NCBI RefSeq assembly: GCF_000485595.1
Contig: NW_014577622.1
Coordinates: 58,928 to 89,032 of the forward strand
Direction: 5' to 3'
From: Priapulus caudatus
Taxonomy: Eukaryota; Priapulida; Priapulimorpha; Priapulimorphida; Priapulidae
Length of the DNA: 30,105 bases
Both the position numbers and the translations under genes were made by a program. Below the pieces are notes generated by a model. That model worked only from the letters and a program-made list of their open reading frames with translations, searched no databases and had not been told where the DNA came from. How positions within the stretch are numbered: the stretch's first letter is position 1; each line of letters opens with the position of its first letter. Shown here piece by piece: positions 1-10,290 of this stretch.

Positions 1-514
1 ATCAGAATATCATGGATCATGGCGAGTTAGGTCCCACGATGAGAACGAGTTTTTGCATCGCATGGTCTAAATATTCCGATCTAACAAAAATTAACTGTTG
101 TCCTTCCGCTGCTACTTCTTGCGCTCAAATCTCCTGTATAACCTCCATAAAGCTTCTATGCTCAATGTATCTCTAGGCAATTGTGTCCGCTCGTCGTCAT
201 TGTGCGTCTGCCGTCGGACTTCTGATTGCATCTTTAGTCCATCACTGCTTATACATTCTCCAGTTCTTCGGTCTCTCCCGTTTTTCATTACGCCTTCATA
301 ACCACTGCAGCCGGGCGGGCTGCACCAGCACGTGTCTCTTCTCTGCGTAATATATCCGCTCATCTTCATGCACAATACGGATCATAAGCTTGGAAGACGA
401 TTGACGTATCCACTCTATGTCACATCTACTGCGAGTCTAGGAGTGGACATAGTCCGGGTACGTTCTCTATTAAATCTCTAATACCGGAACCTACTCGAAC
501 AGTGTTACGAGCCG
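1..514. other. Unique sequence, no gene recognised
   Basis: Mixed-composition DNA. Short overlapping frames of 67 codons (98-301, plus) and 87 codons (112-375, minus) occupy the same bases on opposite strands and show no recognisable domain. I see no RNA gene or transposon end here. Confidence 0.5.
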
Positions 515-603
515 GTTGTGTGTGTTGTGTGCTGTGTGTTCTGTGTGTGTGTGTGCTGCGTGTCGTGTGGTGTGTGTGTTGTGTGGTGTGTGTGGTGTGT
601 CAC
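515..603. repeat. Imperfect GT-rich tract
   Basis: About 90 bases of TG/TGTG runs broken by single C and TT interruptions. The frames through it on both strands (Cys/Val-rich one way, Thr/His-rich the other) simply reflect the dinucleotide period. Confidence 0.85.
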
Positions 604-779
604 ATGAATGTCTTGCATGTATACTCTCCTCGCCGTGATGTTGCTTCAACTCTCTCTCTCTTCGCGTTGATTCCTTGGGCCAGTCCTTAGTAAGTATGCT
701 CACTTTTGCTCACTCTAAATTTCAGGGTGAGTCAGGCGAGAGAGTACATTGAGTAGCGTCGTGCACGTCAAGTACACAC

Positions 780-780
<1 letters not shown>

Positions 781-829
<49 letters not shown>

Positions 830-1320
830 ATGAGAGAGAGGTGGGAGGGAGAGAGAGAGAGTCAGAGTTAGAGTATGCTAACAGATAGCGATAGAGATTA
901 GAGAGAAGAGAGAGGATGAGACGAGAGAGAGAAAGGATATGCGCAGAGTGGGAGGAGAGACGAGATGAGAGCTAGAGAGGAGCAAGAGAGAGACGATGAG
1001 AGACGAGTAGAGAGAGAGATCGAGAGAGAGAGAGAAGAGGAGAGAGAGAGGTGGGAGGCCGAGGAATGAGAGAGGAGAAGCAAGAAGAGAGATAGAGACT
1101 ATTTCGCAGCGTACGGATGAGAGAGAGTGAGCAGAGAGAGAGTAGCGCAGAGAGAGAGAGTGCTGGGAGGATGCAGAGAGTCGAGAGAGAAAGAGAAGCC
1201 AAGAGAGAGAGATATGACTTTAGATCTCGAGAGAGTCGAGAGTACATGAGCAGAGAAGAGAGAGAGAGAGAGAAGAGAGCAGCACGATCGAGCGAGAGAG
1301 AGAGAGAGGCGTGATTGGAC
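781..1320. repeat. Long GA-rich (homopurine) microsatellite region
   Basis: A near-perfect (GA)n core lies at about 784-826. It is followed by roughly 500 bases of degenerate GA/GAGAGG sequence with occasional T, C and TATG interruptions. Frames reading Arg-Glu on plus and Ser-Leu on minus are by-products. With the pyrimidine-rich tract at 1540-1720 on the same strand, the region has purine/pyrimidine mirror symmetry. Confidence 0.95.
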
Positions 1321-1539
1321 GAGGGTCATCGTCAGAGAGAGACGAGAGCAGGGTACAGAGAGAAGTCTCGAGTCTTTGTCATGATCAGAGAAGGAGTGCG
1401 TATCGGTAATTGTATCGTAGAGTCTCATCGAGGATCTCTTTCTCTGAGATCAAACATGCACTCACGGTCCATTTAGGTGCATCTCTCGTCGATCGCTATG
1501 CGAGGAGAGAGCTACGGTGGAGGATCTGGATCCGTCCGG

Positions 1540-1720
1540 TCGATTCTGTCTTCTTCCCTCTCTCGGAGTGTCTCGCCATCTAGAGACGATCGTACGGATA
1601 GAGATCCTCTTTCTGCGGTCCTCCTCTCGTCGCTCTCTACTCTGTCTGTCTCTCTCAGTCTCTCTCTCTTCCTCTCTCCTTTCATCTTCCCGTCTCTCAT
1701 TCTCGTTTCTTCCTCATGCT
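1540..1720. repeat. CT-rich tract
   Basis: Degenerate CT/TCTCTC sequence with interspersed CGT and TTC, ending in a short TATATATA run near 1721-1732. It is the pyrimidine counterpart of the upstream GA tract, but the two are not a clean inverted repeat because both are too degenerate. Confidence 0.85.
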
Positions 1721-1732
1721 CTATATATATAT

Positions 1733-2344
1733 TACTCTCATATCAAGAGCATATAAAGAAAGGAGCGCGGTACATCCCAACACGGTAAAATGCTGAAACT
1801 TTTTTCTCTCTGGCATCGTTCGTCTTTTCTCCCATGTTGGCAGATTAGTCGAATTAAATGAACTTTTCCGCGTGTTATTTTGACGATTGCTTTGGCAGTA
1901 TTATCTGATCAGACTGCTCGCTTACCTTGTTTCATAATAGGCCAAAACAAGCCGCAGTGTCCCTACCATGCCTATACGCTGAGCATAATTAGCGGTGAAA
2001 AATCCTGGTATTTTCGCTGAACCACCGACTAGACCATCTCAGTCACTACCCTTCGGCGTACCCTCGAGGGACAGTACACAAGTAACTGAATGATCGTTCG
2101 AGTGCCAGTTTCGACGAAAATAGCCAGATTTCAACCGCTCATCGTGATCTCAAAAAAGGGCGTAGGGGCATCGTAGGGAGCATGCGGTTTGTTTTATATG
2201 AACAAGGTAGGACAGCTTGATCAACTAATACTGCAAAGAATCGTCAAAATAAAACAAAAAAGTATGATTAATCGCGGATAATACTGCAACATGGTCTTCA
2301 GCCATCTTTACCGTTGTAGCGCTTCCTTTCTTGATAGTAGATAT
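1733..2344. other. Unique intergenic sequence
   Basis: About 600 bases of non-repetitive AT-leaning DNA. No open frame of useful length, tRNA-like fold or transposon terminus could be identified. Confidence 0.5.
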
Positions 2345-2362
2345 CATATAATATATATATAT

Positions 2363-2396
<34 letters not shown>

Positions 2397-2397
2397 G
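2345..2397. repeat. (TA)n microsatellite
   Basis: Two runs of alternating AT separated by an AA dinucleotide. The array is self-complementary and could extrude a cruciform. The Tyr-Ile frame through it is not coding. Confidence 0.95.
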
Positions 2398-2741
2398 CTA
2401 CACTCGTTTGCACGAGCCATTATCTTTCAAATTTATCAAAATTCAGTAAATTGATGCACATGATATCTGCACACCTACGGAGTAACGTGAGTCCCGTTAT
2501 AGCACAGAAGACGACTCTAATGATGTAATGCTGTTTTTATAAAGAACACGGCAACCGTCCACTTAAATGAGAAAGTCGTGCGTTGCCGGGGAGCATAAAA
2601 ACGTATAGAGCAGCGATGACTTGATAGATGCAGTTATATACGCTCAGTTGCTAAATAACAGCGCCAGTAAAGATGCCCAGCTCAGCTAATATGGCGCGGC
2701 TATTGACGATCTGCCTGCATACGTACTGAGGTTAGTCAGGT
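2398..2741. other. Unique sequence between TA and CA arrays
   Basis: No gene, RNA or element end recognised; mixed composition. Confidence 0.5.
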
Positions 2742-2759
2742 ACACGCGCGCGCACACAC

Positions 2760-2799
<40 letters not shown>

Positions 2800-2845
2800 A
2801 CTCACACACGCACGCACGCACACACACCACACCACACCACATCAC

Positions 2846-2878
<33 letters not shown>

Positions 2879-2993
2879 TCTAGTGCGCGGCTGCGTCACT
2901 AACACACACACACACACACACTGCGACAGCACACACACTCACGCTCTCTACACACACACACTACACACACATGCCACAACACACACACATACA
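2742..2993. repeat. (CA)n-rich compound microsatellite
   Basis: Long CA runs (2760-2798, 2855-2878, 2903-2920) broken by GCACGCACG and ACCACACC variants. Frames on both strands are artefacts of the repeat. Confidence 0.95.
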
Positions 2994-3003
2994 TACACCG
3001 ATA

Positions 3004-3068
3004 GTAAGTATAATATACGATTATTACTACACTTGATGGAATCTCTATCGGAGCGTTCACAATCTCAC
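3004..3068 (+). repeat. Short dispersed repeat following a CA array (copy 1)
   Basis: About 65 bases sharing the run CTATCGGAGCGT and surrounding sequence with 13350-13413, allowing small indels. Both copies sit immediately downstream of a long CA array. The 3.6-kb duplicated unit begins right after this copy (ccccattt at 3071), so this may be the flank at a rearrangement breakpoint or the end of an unidentified element. Confidence 0.65.
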
Positions 3069-5370
3069 ATCCCCATTTCAAATCCCACCACTATGACGTC
3101 ATTGGAGGAGACAGCAAGAAAGAATGTCGTATTGCTGGCATCTCAATTAATCTACAGATTTAAAGTCTTGGTGACCGTCCCATATCTTCCGCGTCACTGA
3201 ACGCCCTTTTCTTCTGGCAACTTCAACATCAAGACCGGTAGCTGGGGTGGCTGCCTATCAAGGTTTATCATTCGTGATACAGCAGTGTTCAGGCATAACG
3301 GCCGCGTCCGCACGCGCGCAAATGTCCTACGGTAGGCAGCTGTTGCGCAGACTTGAGTTCCGCGATATTAGACGCTGACTTTACGCAGCCGTCTTGAGTG
3401 CTATATGCATCAAGTATTACGCCACAACTTCAATTATTTCGGATTTCTTCGCGCTGACTATTATTTAGCGTACCAGCTAATCGCGGCACTGAAGATACGA
3501 GTTATAATTATTCCGTCCGTTAAAATTGAGGTTTGCATTTGTTTCGTAATTGAACGTAAGCTGGTTAGCACCAGTTGCGTGCGACCACCCCATTACCTGC
3601 GCCACTCACGGCGAAGGAACGGCGAATCTGCGATGGGATTTCAATTATACGTGCGACCGCTCGTCGTCTGTGAATGACTGATCAACAGAGCGCGCATGAT
3701 AGCTTCATAATGCAAAATAATCGTACGCCGCAAATGGGAGACTCCGCAAGAGATGCACATTATATACAGGAGAGCTTTGCATTTGACCAATAGCAACGGC
3801 ACGGTTGTCATGGCTTCTCATGAGCAAATAGTGTGATTTAGGTCTAAAAGGTTAGATATGAGCATAGGAATAATACAATCCGCCCTCATGTTGTGAAAAT
3901 TTGAGCATGATACGATTGTTAATATACTCAAATCGTACTATCTGCTTAGACTTCAAGATTATATTGTCTGGGAAACATTATAGTTGTCTATTGGTAAAAA
4001 ACTGCGATAAATGGATGTCAACAAGTATGTTCGCTGCCTCGTTATTATGAGTTATATAATCGATTGGAAACACGATCTGTTTATCGGCTGGAACAGAATA
4101 TTAGGCAGACGCAGAATCATTTGCTGCTGAATGATACGAAATTGATCCTGTCTCGTCAATCACGCACCCATTTAAAGAATGAGAAACTATATATATTAGC
4201 AACAAATTAACATTACATCGTTGTCAATTAAACGTTAAGATTGACATTGATTGCATTGATCATAGCTGCGACGTGGGCCTTACTGTTGGGCCGTGCGCTC
4301 AGCTAAACATCGAGGTTTAAAGGCACGCTCTCTATATTAGTCTATTCTCTATACCGCTAAAGCGTAGGTTTGGCAAGCCTCTGCTATAATGGAATCTCAT
4401 TAAATGATTAATTGCGCGGGCGGGTTCAATCTTTCTAGAGAAAGTGATTTCATAAATTGGTTCTACGCGAGAGCACCGCCCCAGTGCGTTTGAATGCGGG
4501 CGGGAATCGCGCGCCGATATTCTGTCCAGCGGCTCATAACAGCTGCACTAACTGTCTGTGCGGATTCCGTTGAACCTGATAGTAATAATCAGCCGTTAAT
4601 TTTATCAGCCACGCAAGTCATGCGTGGTCGCTTTTCTTCGGCGAATGCGCAATGATGGAAGAGAAAGCCTGTACACGGAAGCGCAGCTGGGGAGATTGCT
4701 ACGTAGGCATAGTAATTTGGCTGTAAAATATTATTAATCTCGGATATTTTCCATTTCGATATCGCTCTGGCTTTCGTAAGACAAATATAAAAAAACCAGC
4801 CGTCGCATTTAATTGGAGCTTAAATGTGTGCGAAAAGCGAAGGCATAATAGTGGCCGATGAGGGACACACTATATTAACAACCACCGATACGGCATTTCC
4901 CGGATGCTTTGCGCGGAGAGAACGGGTAACAGTTCTGCTTCATCTTTTTTGCACAAATCATGCGCAGAGCTGCTGGCGGGTAAAGTGTCTGCTATTTCCA
5001 CCGTCCACCTGAGGGGTCGAAACTAGTTTCCACTGATAGTTTGCCGATGTGTGTTTTGAACATTAAACATTGTTCCAAAACTCACCCTATGAATGGCTTG
5101 ACAATTGCTATATGTTGATTAGATTATTTAACCTGTCACGGAGTTATGCCAATATTAGAAATGCTTAAAGTTTATTCTTAGTGCTGGTTTTTGCTCAGAA
5201 CTCCTCTCTTTGTCCACATCGAAGGATATCTCTGGTAGGGCTACTATATAGCAGAGCTGAAATTTCAAATTATTGACGGCGCACAGCGTCACGGCAAATA
5301 GGGTGCGTGCTGTTATATAGACAGTTGACCTATGCGTTTTCTATGGCGGCCCACGATTGACACATTAGCG

Positions 5371-5480
5371 GTTTAGGTTGAGGTTGAGATTAGATGTTAA
5401 GAGTTATGATTAGAGTTGAGTTGGTAATTATTAAGATTAGCGTTGGGTTAGGGTTAGGAATTATGATTAGGATAGGATGT
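5371..5480 (+). repeat. Degenerate telomere-like TTAGG/GATTAG tract (copy 1)
   Basis: About 110 bases of irregular gttagg, gattag and gagttg units, including the run GGGTTAGGGTTAGG. TTAGG is the usual arthropod telomere repeat and TTAGGG is the vertebrate and molluscan form. The units here are too degenerate and internal to be a functional telomere, so this is an interstitial telomere-like tract or a G-rich minisatellite. Confidence 0.6.
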
Positions 5481-5966
5481 TGTTATATTGTCAATTTCAC
5501 GTCATCTGCACGTTTATGCTATGAACGGTTATGACTGATGTATATGGTTAGAGTTTTGCAAGGCATGCCAGATCGCATTCTACTTCCACTCGACTTGACT
5601 TTATTGGTTACCGCTTAGTAGGCCAGATATATCGTGATGGTCATATATGACATGCGTGTGCGCTTTGAGAAAGCTTTTATAAAGTGGCCACATTAGCTTT
5701 CATAACACTGCTAATCTGGACGGGCTCCATAATATTATGTTATTGATTTTACAAAATGTTACTCAGTTTTTGGAGAAAGAAGTGTGGTTGTGGGTAACTA
5801 TGTCGGATGCATGGTGCCACCGATCTCGCTAGCAAACAAAGCAACGTTTTTTCTATATTAATGCGAACAGAGCAGGGGATGCCCTCGCTGCACGCAAACA
5901 AAGCTATGGCGTCTGAAACACGCATCGCGCGCGCAAACGACGGGTAAACAATAGTGTATTTCATGT

Positions 5967-6695
5967 CAGTGTTGTAGGTCTCGAGCGGTCTGGTCTCGAG
6001 ACGGCTGCGAGACCCAGTTTTCCTGTCTCGGTCTCCGGCCGTCTTGGCCTCTGAGTGCAATGACTCGGACATCGGAACTCGACTCGAAGCCCTCCGGCTC
6101 GAGAATCGGAGTGCCGCCCCCCCGACGCGCGCGCCCCGCCCCCCCTCGCAGTCGCCTCGCAGGCCAGCTACCATACTAGTCACCCCCCAACTGTACATAA
6201 TTGTAACACGCATTATCAAGAATTAAAACAAAAACTTCTAGGTTTTCTAGATAACGCCTAATCTTGTCAACAGTTTTCAATGCTGGCGATTAATATTTCT
6301 TGTCCTTTTGGTTTTGAATCTGCTGTCGCTGGTCGTCCTTTTCGCTTTTTCTGCACTCTTTCTCTGCTTCTTGCTATTAACTCTCTGTCATTTTGATTCA
6401 TACAAGCCTGTGTCATTCTCTGTAAAACACAAAAAGGATCCATTACTATTGACACATTCGTGAGACGTGTCTCTGTGTTTTCGGCTGACATATAACACTC
6501 GAATTTCTAAGATGCAGCTGTGCGCCAGTTTTTCCCCTTTTTGCCTTCTTTTCCCCGGATTTTTCCCTTTTTTCCCAGATTTTTCCTACCTTTTTTCCGA
6601 TTCTTTCCCTTTTTTTTAATCAAAACTGGACTCGACTCGAGCTCGTGACTCGGTGGTGTGAACTTCGGACTAGCGGACTCGGACTCGGTGGCGCG
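5967..6695 (+). mobile_element. hAT-type non-autonomous element, right end missing
   Basis: Begins with CAGTGTTGTAGG, identical to the left terminus of the complete element at 9543. It follows the same internal order: GGTCTCGAG palindromic region, T/C-rich tract and GGACTC repeats. The right TIR and the downstream TSD are absent because the sequence passes from ggtggcgcg directly into the next duplicated unit at 6700. The left flank (tttcatgt) also differs from the intact copy's gtattcac by small changes. No transposase domain is visible. Confidence 0.8.
6267..6491 (-). pseudogene. Degraded minus-strand frame inside the hAT element (copy 1)
   Basis: A 74-codon frame starting MSAENTETR, rich in Arg, Lys and Glu. 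The corresponding frame in the second copy begins SAENTETR, then shifts and reads on in another frame as a highly charged, helix-prone stretch. The shared short peptides show common ancestry, but the frame is not conserved between copies. It may be a transposon gene remnant, a captured fragment or chance. I see no zinc finger (BED) or hAT dimerisation motif, and no function can be assigned. Confidence 0.25.
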
Positions 6696-8970
6696 TACTC
6701 CCCATTTCAAATACACCACTATGACGTCATGGACGAGACAGGCAAAGAAGAATGTCGAATGCGGGCACTACTCAATTATCTACAGATTTAAGCTGTGGTG
6801 ACCGTGCCCGATATCTCGCGTCACTCCGACGCCCTTTCTTCTGGAACTTCAAGACATCAGACCGGTACCGGGGGTGGGCGGCCTATCAGGTTTTATCATT
6901 CGTATACAGCATGCAGGCATAGACGGCCGCGCCGCACCGCGCAAATGTCTACGGTACAGCTGTTGGCGCAGACTTTGAGTTTCCGCGTAGTTACACGCTG
7001 ACTACGCCACCGTCTGAGTGCTTATATGCACTCAAGTATGTACGCCACAACTTCAATTTATTTCGGATTTCTTCGCGGCGACTATTATTTAGGTATCAGC
7101 GTAATGCGCACGAAAAGATACGAGGTATATAGCCGTCCAGTAAAATTGCGGTTTTGCATTTCGTCGTAATTGAACGTAAGCTGGTTAGCACCAGTTGGCG
7201 TGCCGACGCGACGACATTACCGCAGCCACGCACGGCGAAGGAAGCTGCGAATTGCGATGGGATTTCAATATACGGCGACCGCTCGGCTGTCTGTGAATGA
7301 CTGATCAACCAGGCGCGCATGATAGATCAGTTGATGCAAAATATGTACGCGCAAAATGGAAGACTTCCGCAAGAGATGGCACATTATAACCAGAGCTTTG
7401 CATTTGCCAATAGCAACGGCACGGTTGCATGGATTCTCATGAGCAAATAAGGTATGATGAGGTCTAAAAGTTAGATATGAGAATAGGAATATACATCCGC
7501 CTCATGTTGTTGAAAATTTGAGCATTGATACGATGTTAGATAGACAATAGTCGTCTATCTGCTTAGACTTCGAAGATTATATTTGTCTGGGAAACATTAT
7601 AGTTGTCTATTTGGTAACAAAACTGCGATTAAATTGATGTCACCAAGATGTTCCTGCCTCGTTATTTATTGAGTTAATAATCGATTGGTGAACACGATCT
7701 GTTATCGGCTGGAACAGGAACTTTAGCACACGACGCAATTCATTTGCTGCTGAATTGATTACGAAATTGATCCTGTCTCGGTCAATCACGGCACCCATTT
7801 AAAGAATGAGAAACTATATATATAGCTACAAATTACATTACATCGTTGTCAATTAAACGTTAAATTGACATTGATTGCATTGATCTATAGCTGCGCGTGG
7901 GCTTACTGTATGGGGCCGCGCTTCAGTCAAACCAGGTTTGAAAGGCACGCTCTCTATTTAGTCTATTCTCTAACCGCTAAAGCGTAGGTTTTTGGCAAGC
8001 CTCTCTATAATGGAATCCAATAAAGATTTATTGCCGGCGCGGGTTCAATCTTTTCTTAGAGAAAGTGATTTCATAATTGGTTCTACGCGAGAGCACCTGC
8101 CCCAGTAGCGTTTGAGATGCGGGCGGTGAATCGCCGCGCGATTCTGTCCAGGCTGCTCATAAACAGCGCACTAACCTCTGTGCGGATTCCGTGACCTGAT
8201 AGTAAAACAGCTCGTTAATTTATCAGCCACGCAAGATCAATGGCGTGTCCCTTTTCTTCGGCGAATGCGCAATGGTGGAAGAGAAACCTGTACACGGAAG
8301 CGCACGGGGGAGATTGCTACGAGAGCAAGTATTTGGCTGTAAATTATTATTAATATCTCCGGATATTTTCATTCGATATCGCTCCTGGGCGTTCGTAAAG
8401 ACACATAAAAAAAAACCAGCCGCGGCATTTAATTGGGAGCTTTAATGGTGTGCGAAACAGCGAAGGCATATAGGGCGATGAGGGACACACTATATAACAA
8501 CCACCGGAACTGCATTTCCCGTGATGCTTTGCGCCGGAGAGAACGGGACAGTTCTGCTTCATATATTCACAATCATAGCAGAGCTGCTGCCGTGGTAAAG
8601 TGGTCAGCATTTCCACCGTCCACCCTGAAGGGTGTCCAAACTAGTTTCCACGCTAGTTTGCCGATGTGGTGTTTTGAACATAAACATTGTCCAAAACCAC
8701 CCATTGTGAATGCTTGAAATACTATATGTTGATAGATTATTTACTGTCACGAGTTATGCCAATATAGAAATGCTTCAAAGTTTATCTAGTGCTGTTTTGC
8801 TCAAACTCCTCTCTTTGTCAACATCAGGATATCTATGGTGAGGCTACTTATATACAGAGCTGAAATTTCATATTGACGGCGCAAAGCGTCACGGCAAATA
8901 GGGTGGCGGTGGCTGTTATATACGCAGTGACCTATGCGTTTTCTGGTCGGCACCATATGACACATTAGCG

Positions 8971-9080
8971 GTTTAGTTGAGGTTGAGATTAGAGTTAAGA
9001 TTATGATTAGAGTTAGAGTTAGGGTTATTATTAAGATTAGGCGTTGCGGTAGGGTTAGGATTATGATTAGGATTAGGATG
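8971..9080 (+). repeat. Degenerate telomere-like TTAGG/GATTAG tract (copy 2)
   Basis: Counterpart of 5371-5480 with the same unit order, including gagttagggtt and gattaggattagg. It is slightly more regular than copy 1. Position and content show it was duplicated along with the whole unit. Confidence 0.6.
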
Positions 9081-9534
9081 TTGTTATAGTCATTTCCACG
9101 GTCATGGCCACGGTTATAGCTATACGGTTATGACTATGTATATGGTTAGAGTTTTGCAGATGCAGCCAGATCGCATTCTACTTCCACTCGATTGACTTTA
9201 TTGGTTAACCCTTAGTGTAGCCAGATATACGTGATGGTCATATATGACATGGTGGCGCTTTGACGAAACTTTTATAAAGTGCCACATATAGCTTTCATAA
9301 CCACTGCTATCGACGGGCTCCATACTATATGTTATTGGATTTTACAAAATGTTACTCAGTGGAGAAGGAAGTGTGGTTGTGGGAACTATGCGTGATGCAT
9401 GGTGACCGATCGCAGCAAACAAAGCAACGTTTTTTTCTATATTAATGCGAACAGAGCAGATGCCTCGCTGCAAAACAAACATGGCGTCCTGAAACACGCA
9501 CGCGCGCGCAAACAAAACGGGTACACAAATTAGT

Positions 9535-9542
9535 GTATTCAC
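9535..9542 (+). repeat. 8-bp target-site duplication, left (GTATTCAC)
   Basis: GTATTCAC immediately precedes the left TIR of the hAT element and is repeated exactly at 10302-10309. An 8-bp TSD is characteristic of the hAT superfamily. Confidence 0.93.
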
Positions 9543-9552
9543 CAGTGTTGTA

Positions 9553-9594
9553 GGTCTCGAGGCCGGTCTTGGTCTCGAGACCGGCCTCGAGACC
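9553..9594. repeat. Perfect 17-bp-stem hairpin inside the hAT left end
   Basis: GGTCTCGAGGCCGGTCT (9553-9569) and AGACCGGCCTCGAGACC (9578-9594) are exact reverse complements separated by the 8-base loop TGGTCTCG. The stem is GC-rich and overlaps the last base of the TIR. The same position in copy 1 (from 5977) is degraded by indels. Confidence 0.92.
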
Positions 9595-9748
9595 GTTTTC
9601 CTTGGTCTCGGTCTCGGTCTTGGCCTCGGAGTGCAATGACTCGGACTCGGACTCGGACTCGAGCCCTCCGGACTCGAGGACTCGGGTCGAGGCCGGCTCG
9701 AGGCCACTACATACATAGTACACAACTGTACATATTGTAACACGCAGT

Positions 9749-9955
9749 TTACAAGAATTTAAAACAAAAACTTCTAGGTTTTCTAGATACACGGCCTAAT
9801 CTTGTAACGTTTTCAATGGCTCGATTAAGATTCTTGTCCCTTTGGTTTGAATCTGCTGTCACTTCGTCCTTTTGCGCTTTTTCTACCACTTCTTTCTCTT
9901 CTTCTATTACTCTCTCATTTGATTCAACAAGCCGTGTCATTCTCGTAAAACACAA
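9749..9955 (-). pseudogene. Charged minus-strand frame inside the hAT element (copy 2)
   Basis: A 68-codon frame with a Glu/Lys/Val/Ala-rich middle (ERVIEEEKEVVEKAQKDE) that looks helix- or coiled-coil-prone. Upstream on the same strand, in another frame, lies SAENTETR, matching the start of the copy 1 frame. The two copies agree in short peptides but are shifted relative to each other. No known family is recognised, and it may not be translated. Confidence 0.25.
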
Positions 9956-10050
9956 ATGGATCCGTTACTTTGACACATTTCGTATGACTCGTGTCTCTGT
10001 GTTTTCGGCTGACAATATACACTTTCGAATGTCTACGATGCACTGTTGCG

Positions 10051-10136
10051 ATTTTTTCCCCTTTTTCCCTTTTTTCCCGATTTTTCCCTTTTTTCCCGAT
10101 TTTTTCCCCTTTTACCGATTTTTTCCCTTTTTTTAA
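10051..10136 (+). repeat. T/C-rich tract with CCCGATTTTTCCC-like units
   Basis: Repeated runs of T5-6 and C3-4 with periodic CGA interruptions, giving units of about 18 bases. It lies inside the hAT element and has a degraded counterpart at about 6530-6620. The Phe/Pro-rich frames here are by-products. Confidence 0.85.
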
Positions 10137-10142
10137 TCAAAA

Positions 10143-10290
10143 CTGGACTCGGACTCGGACTCGGACTCGGGTGGTGTGAACTCGGACTCGGACTCGGACT
10201 CGGGTGGCGCGGACTCGGACTCGGACTCGGACTCAGACTCGGGGGGTGCGGACTCGGACTCGGACTCGGACTCGGGGGGTGCGGACTCGA
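10143..10290 (+). repeat. GGACTC hexamer array at the hAT right end
   Basis: Blocks of three to five GGACTC units are separated by short spacers (ggtggtgtgaact, ggtggcgc, gggggtgc), giving a higher-order period of roughly 40-50 bases. A shorter GGACTC block occurs near the left end (about 9640-9665). The position next to the TIR suggests subterminal transposase-binding repeats. The Glu-Ser-Glu-Ser frame on minus and the Leu-Gly and Arg-Thr frames on plus are artefacts. Confidence 0.88.

Larger units (their letters stand above)
3071..6699 (+). repeat. 3.6-kb tandem duplication, copy 1
   Basis: The unit starts at ccccatttcaaat (3071) and the same sequence restarts at 6700. Landmarks recur in the same order in both copies: gacgtcat (3096/6724), the TTAGG-like tract (5371/8971) and the hAT left end (5967/9543). 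Differences are mostly single-base gains and losses with fewer substitutions. No reading frame is preserved between copies; the 90-codon frame at 3405-3677, for instance, is broken in copy 2. I infer no conserved protein gene in the unit. Copy 1 ends inside the hAT element. Confidence 0.93.

Noticed and set aside
5371-5480. Functional telomere end
   Set aside because: Internal position, degenerate units and an identical partner in the second copy show it was duplicated as part of the unit.
5749-6219. A 156-codon minus frame, the longest non-microsatellite frame in copy 1
   Set aside because: It crosses the hAT left boundary and palindrome, and the corresponding copy 2 region reads in different frames with different peptides (9342-9743, 9442-9792), so there is no coding constraint.
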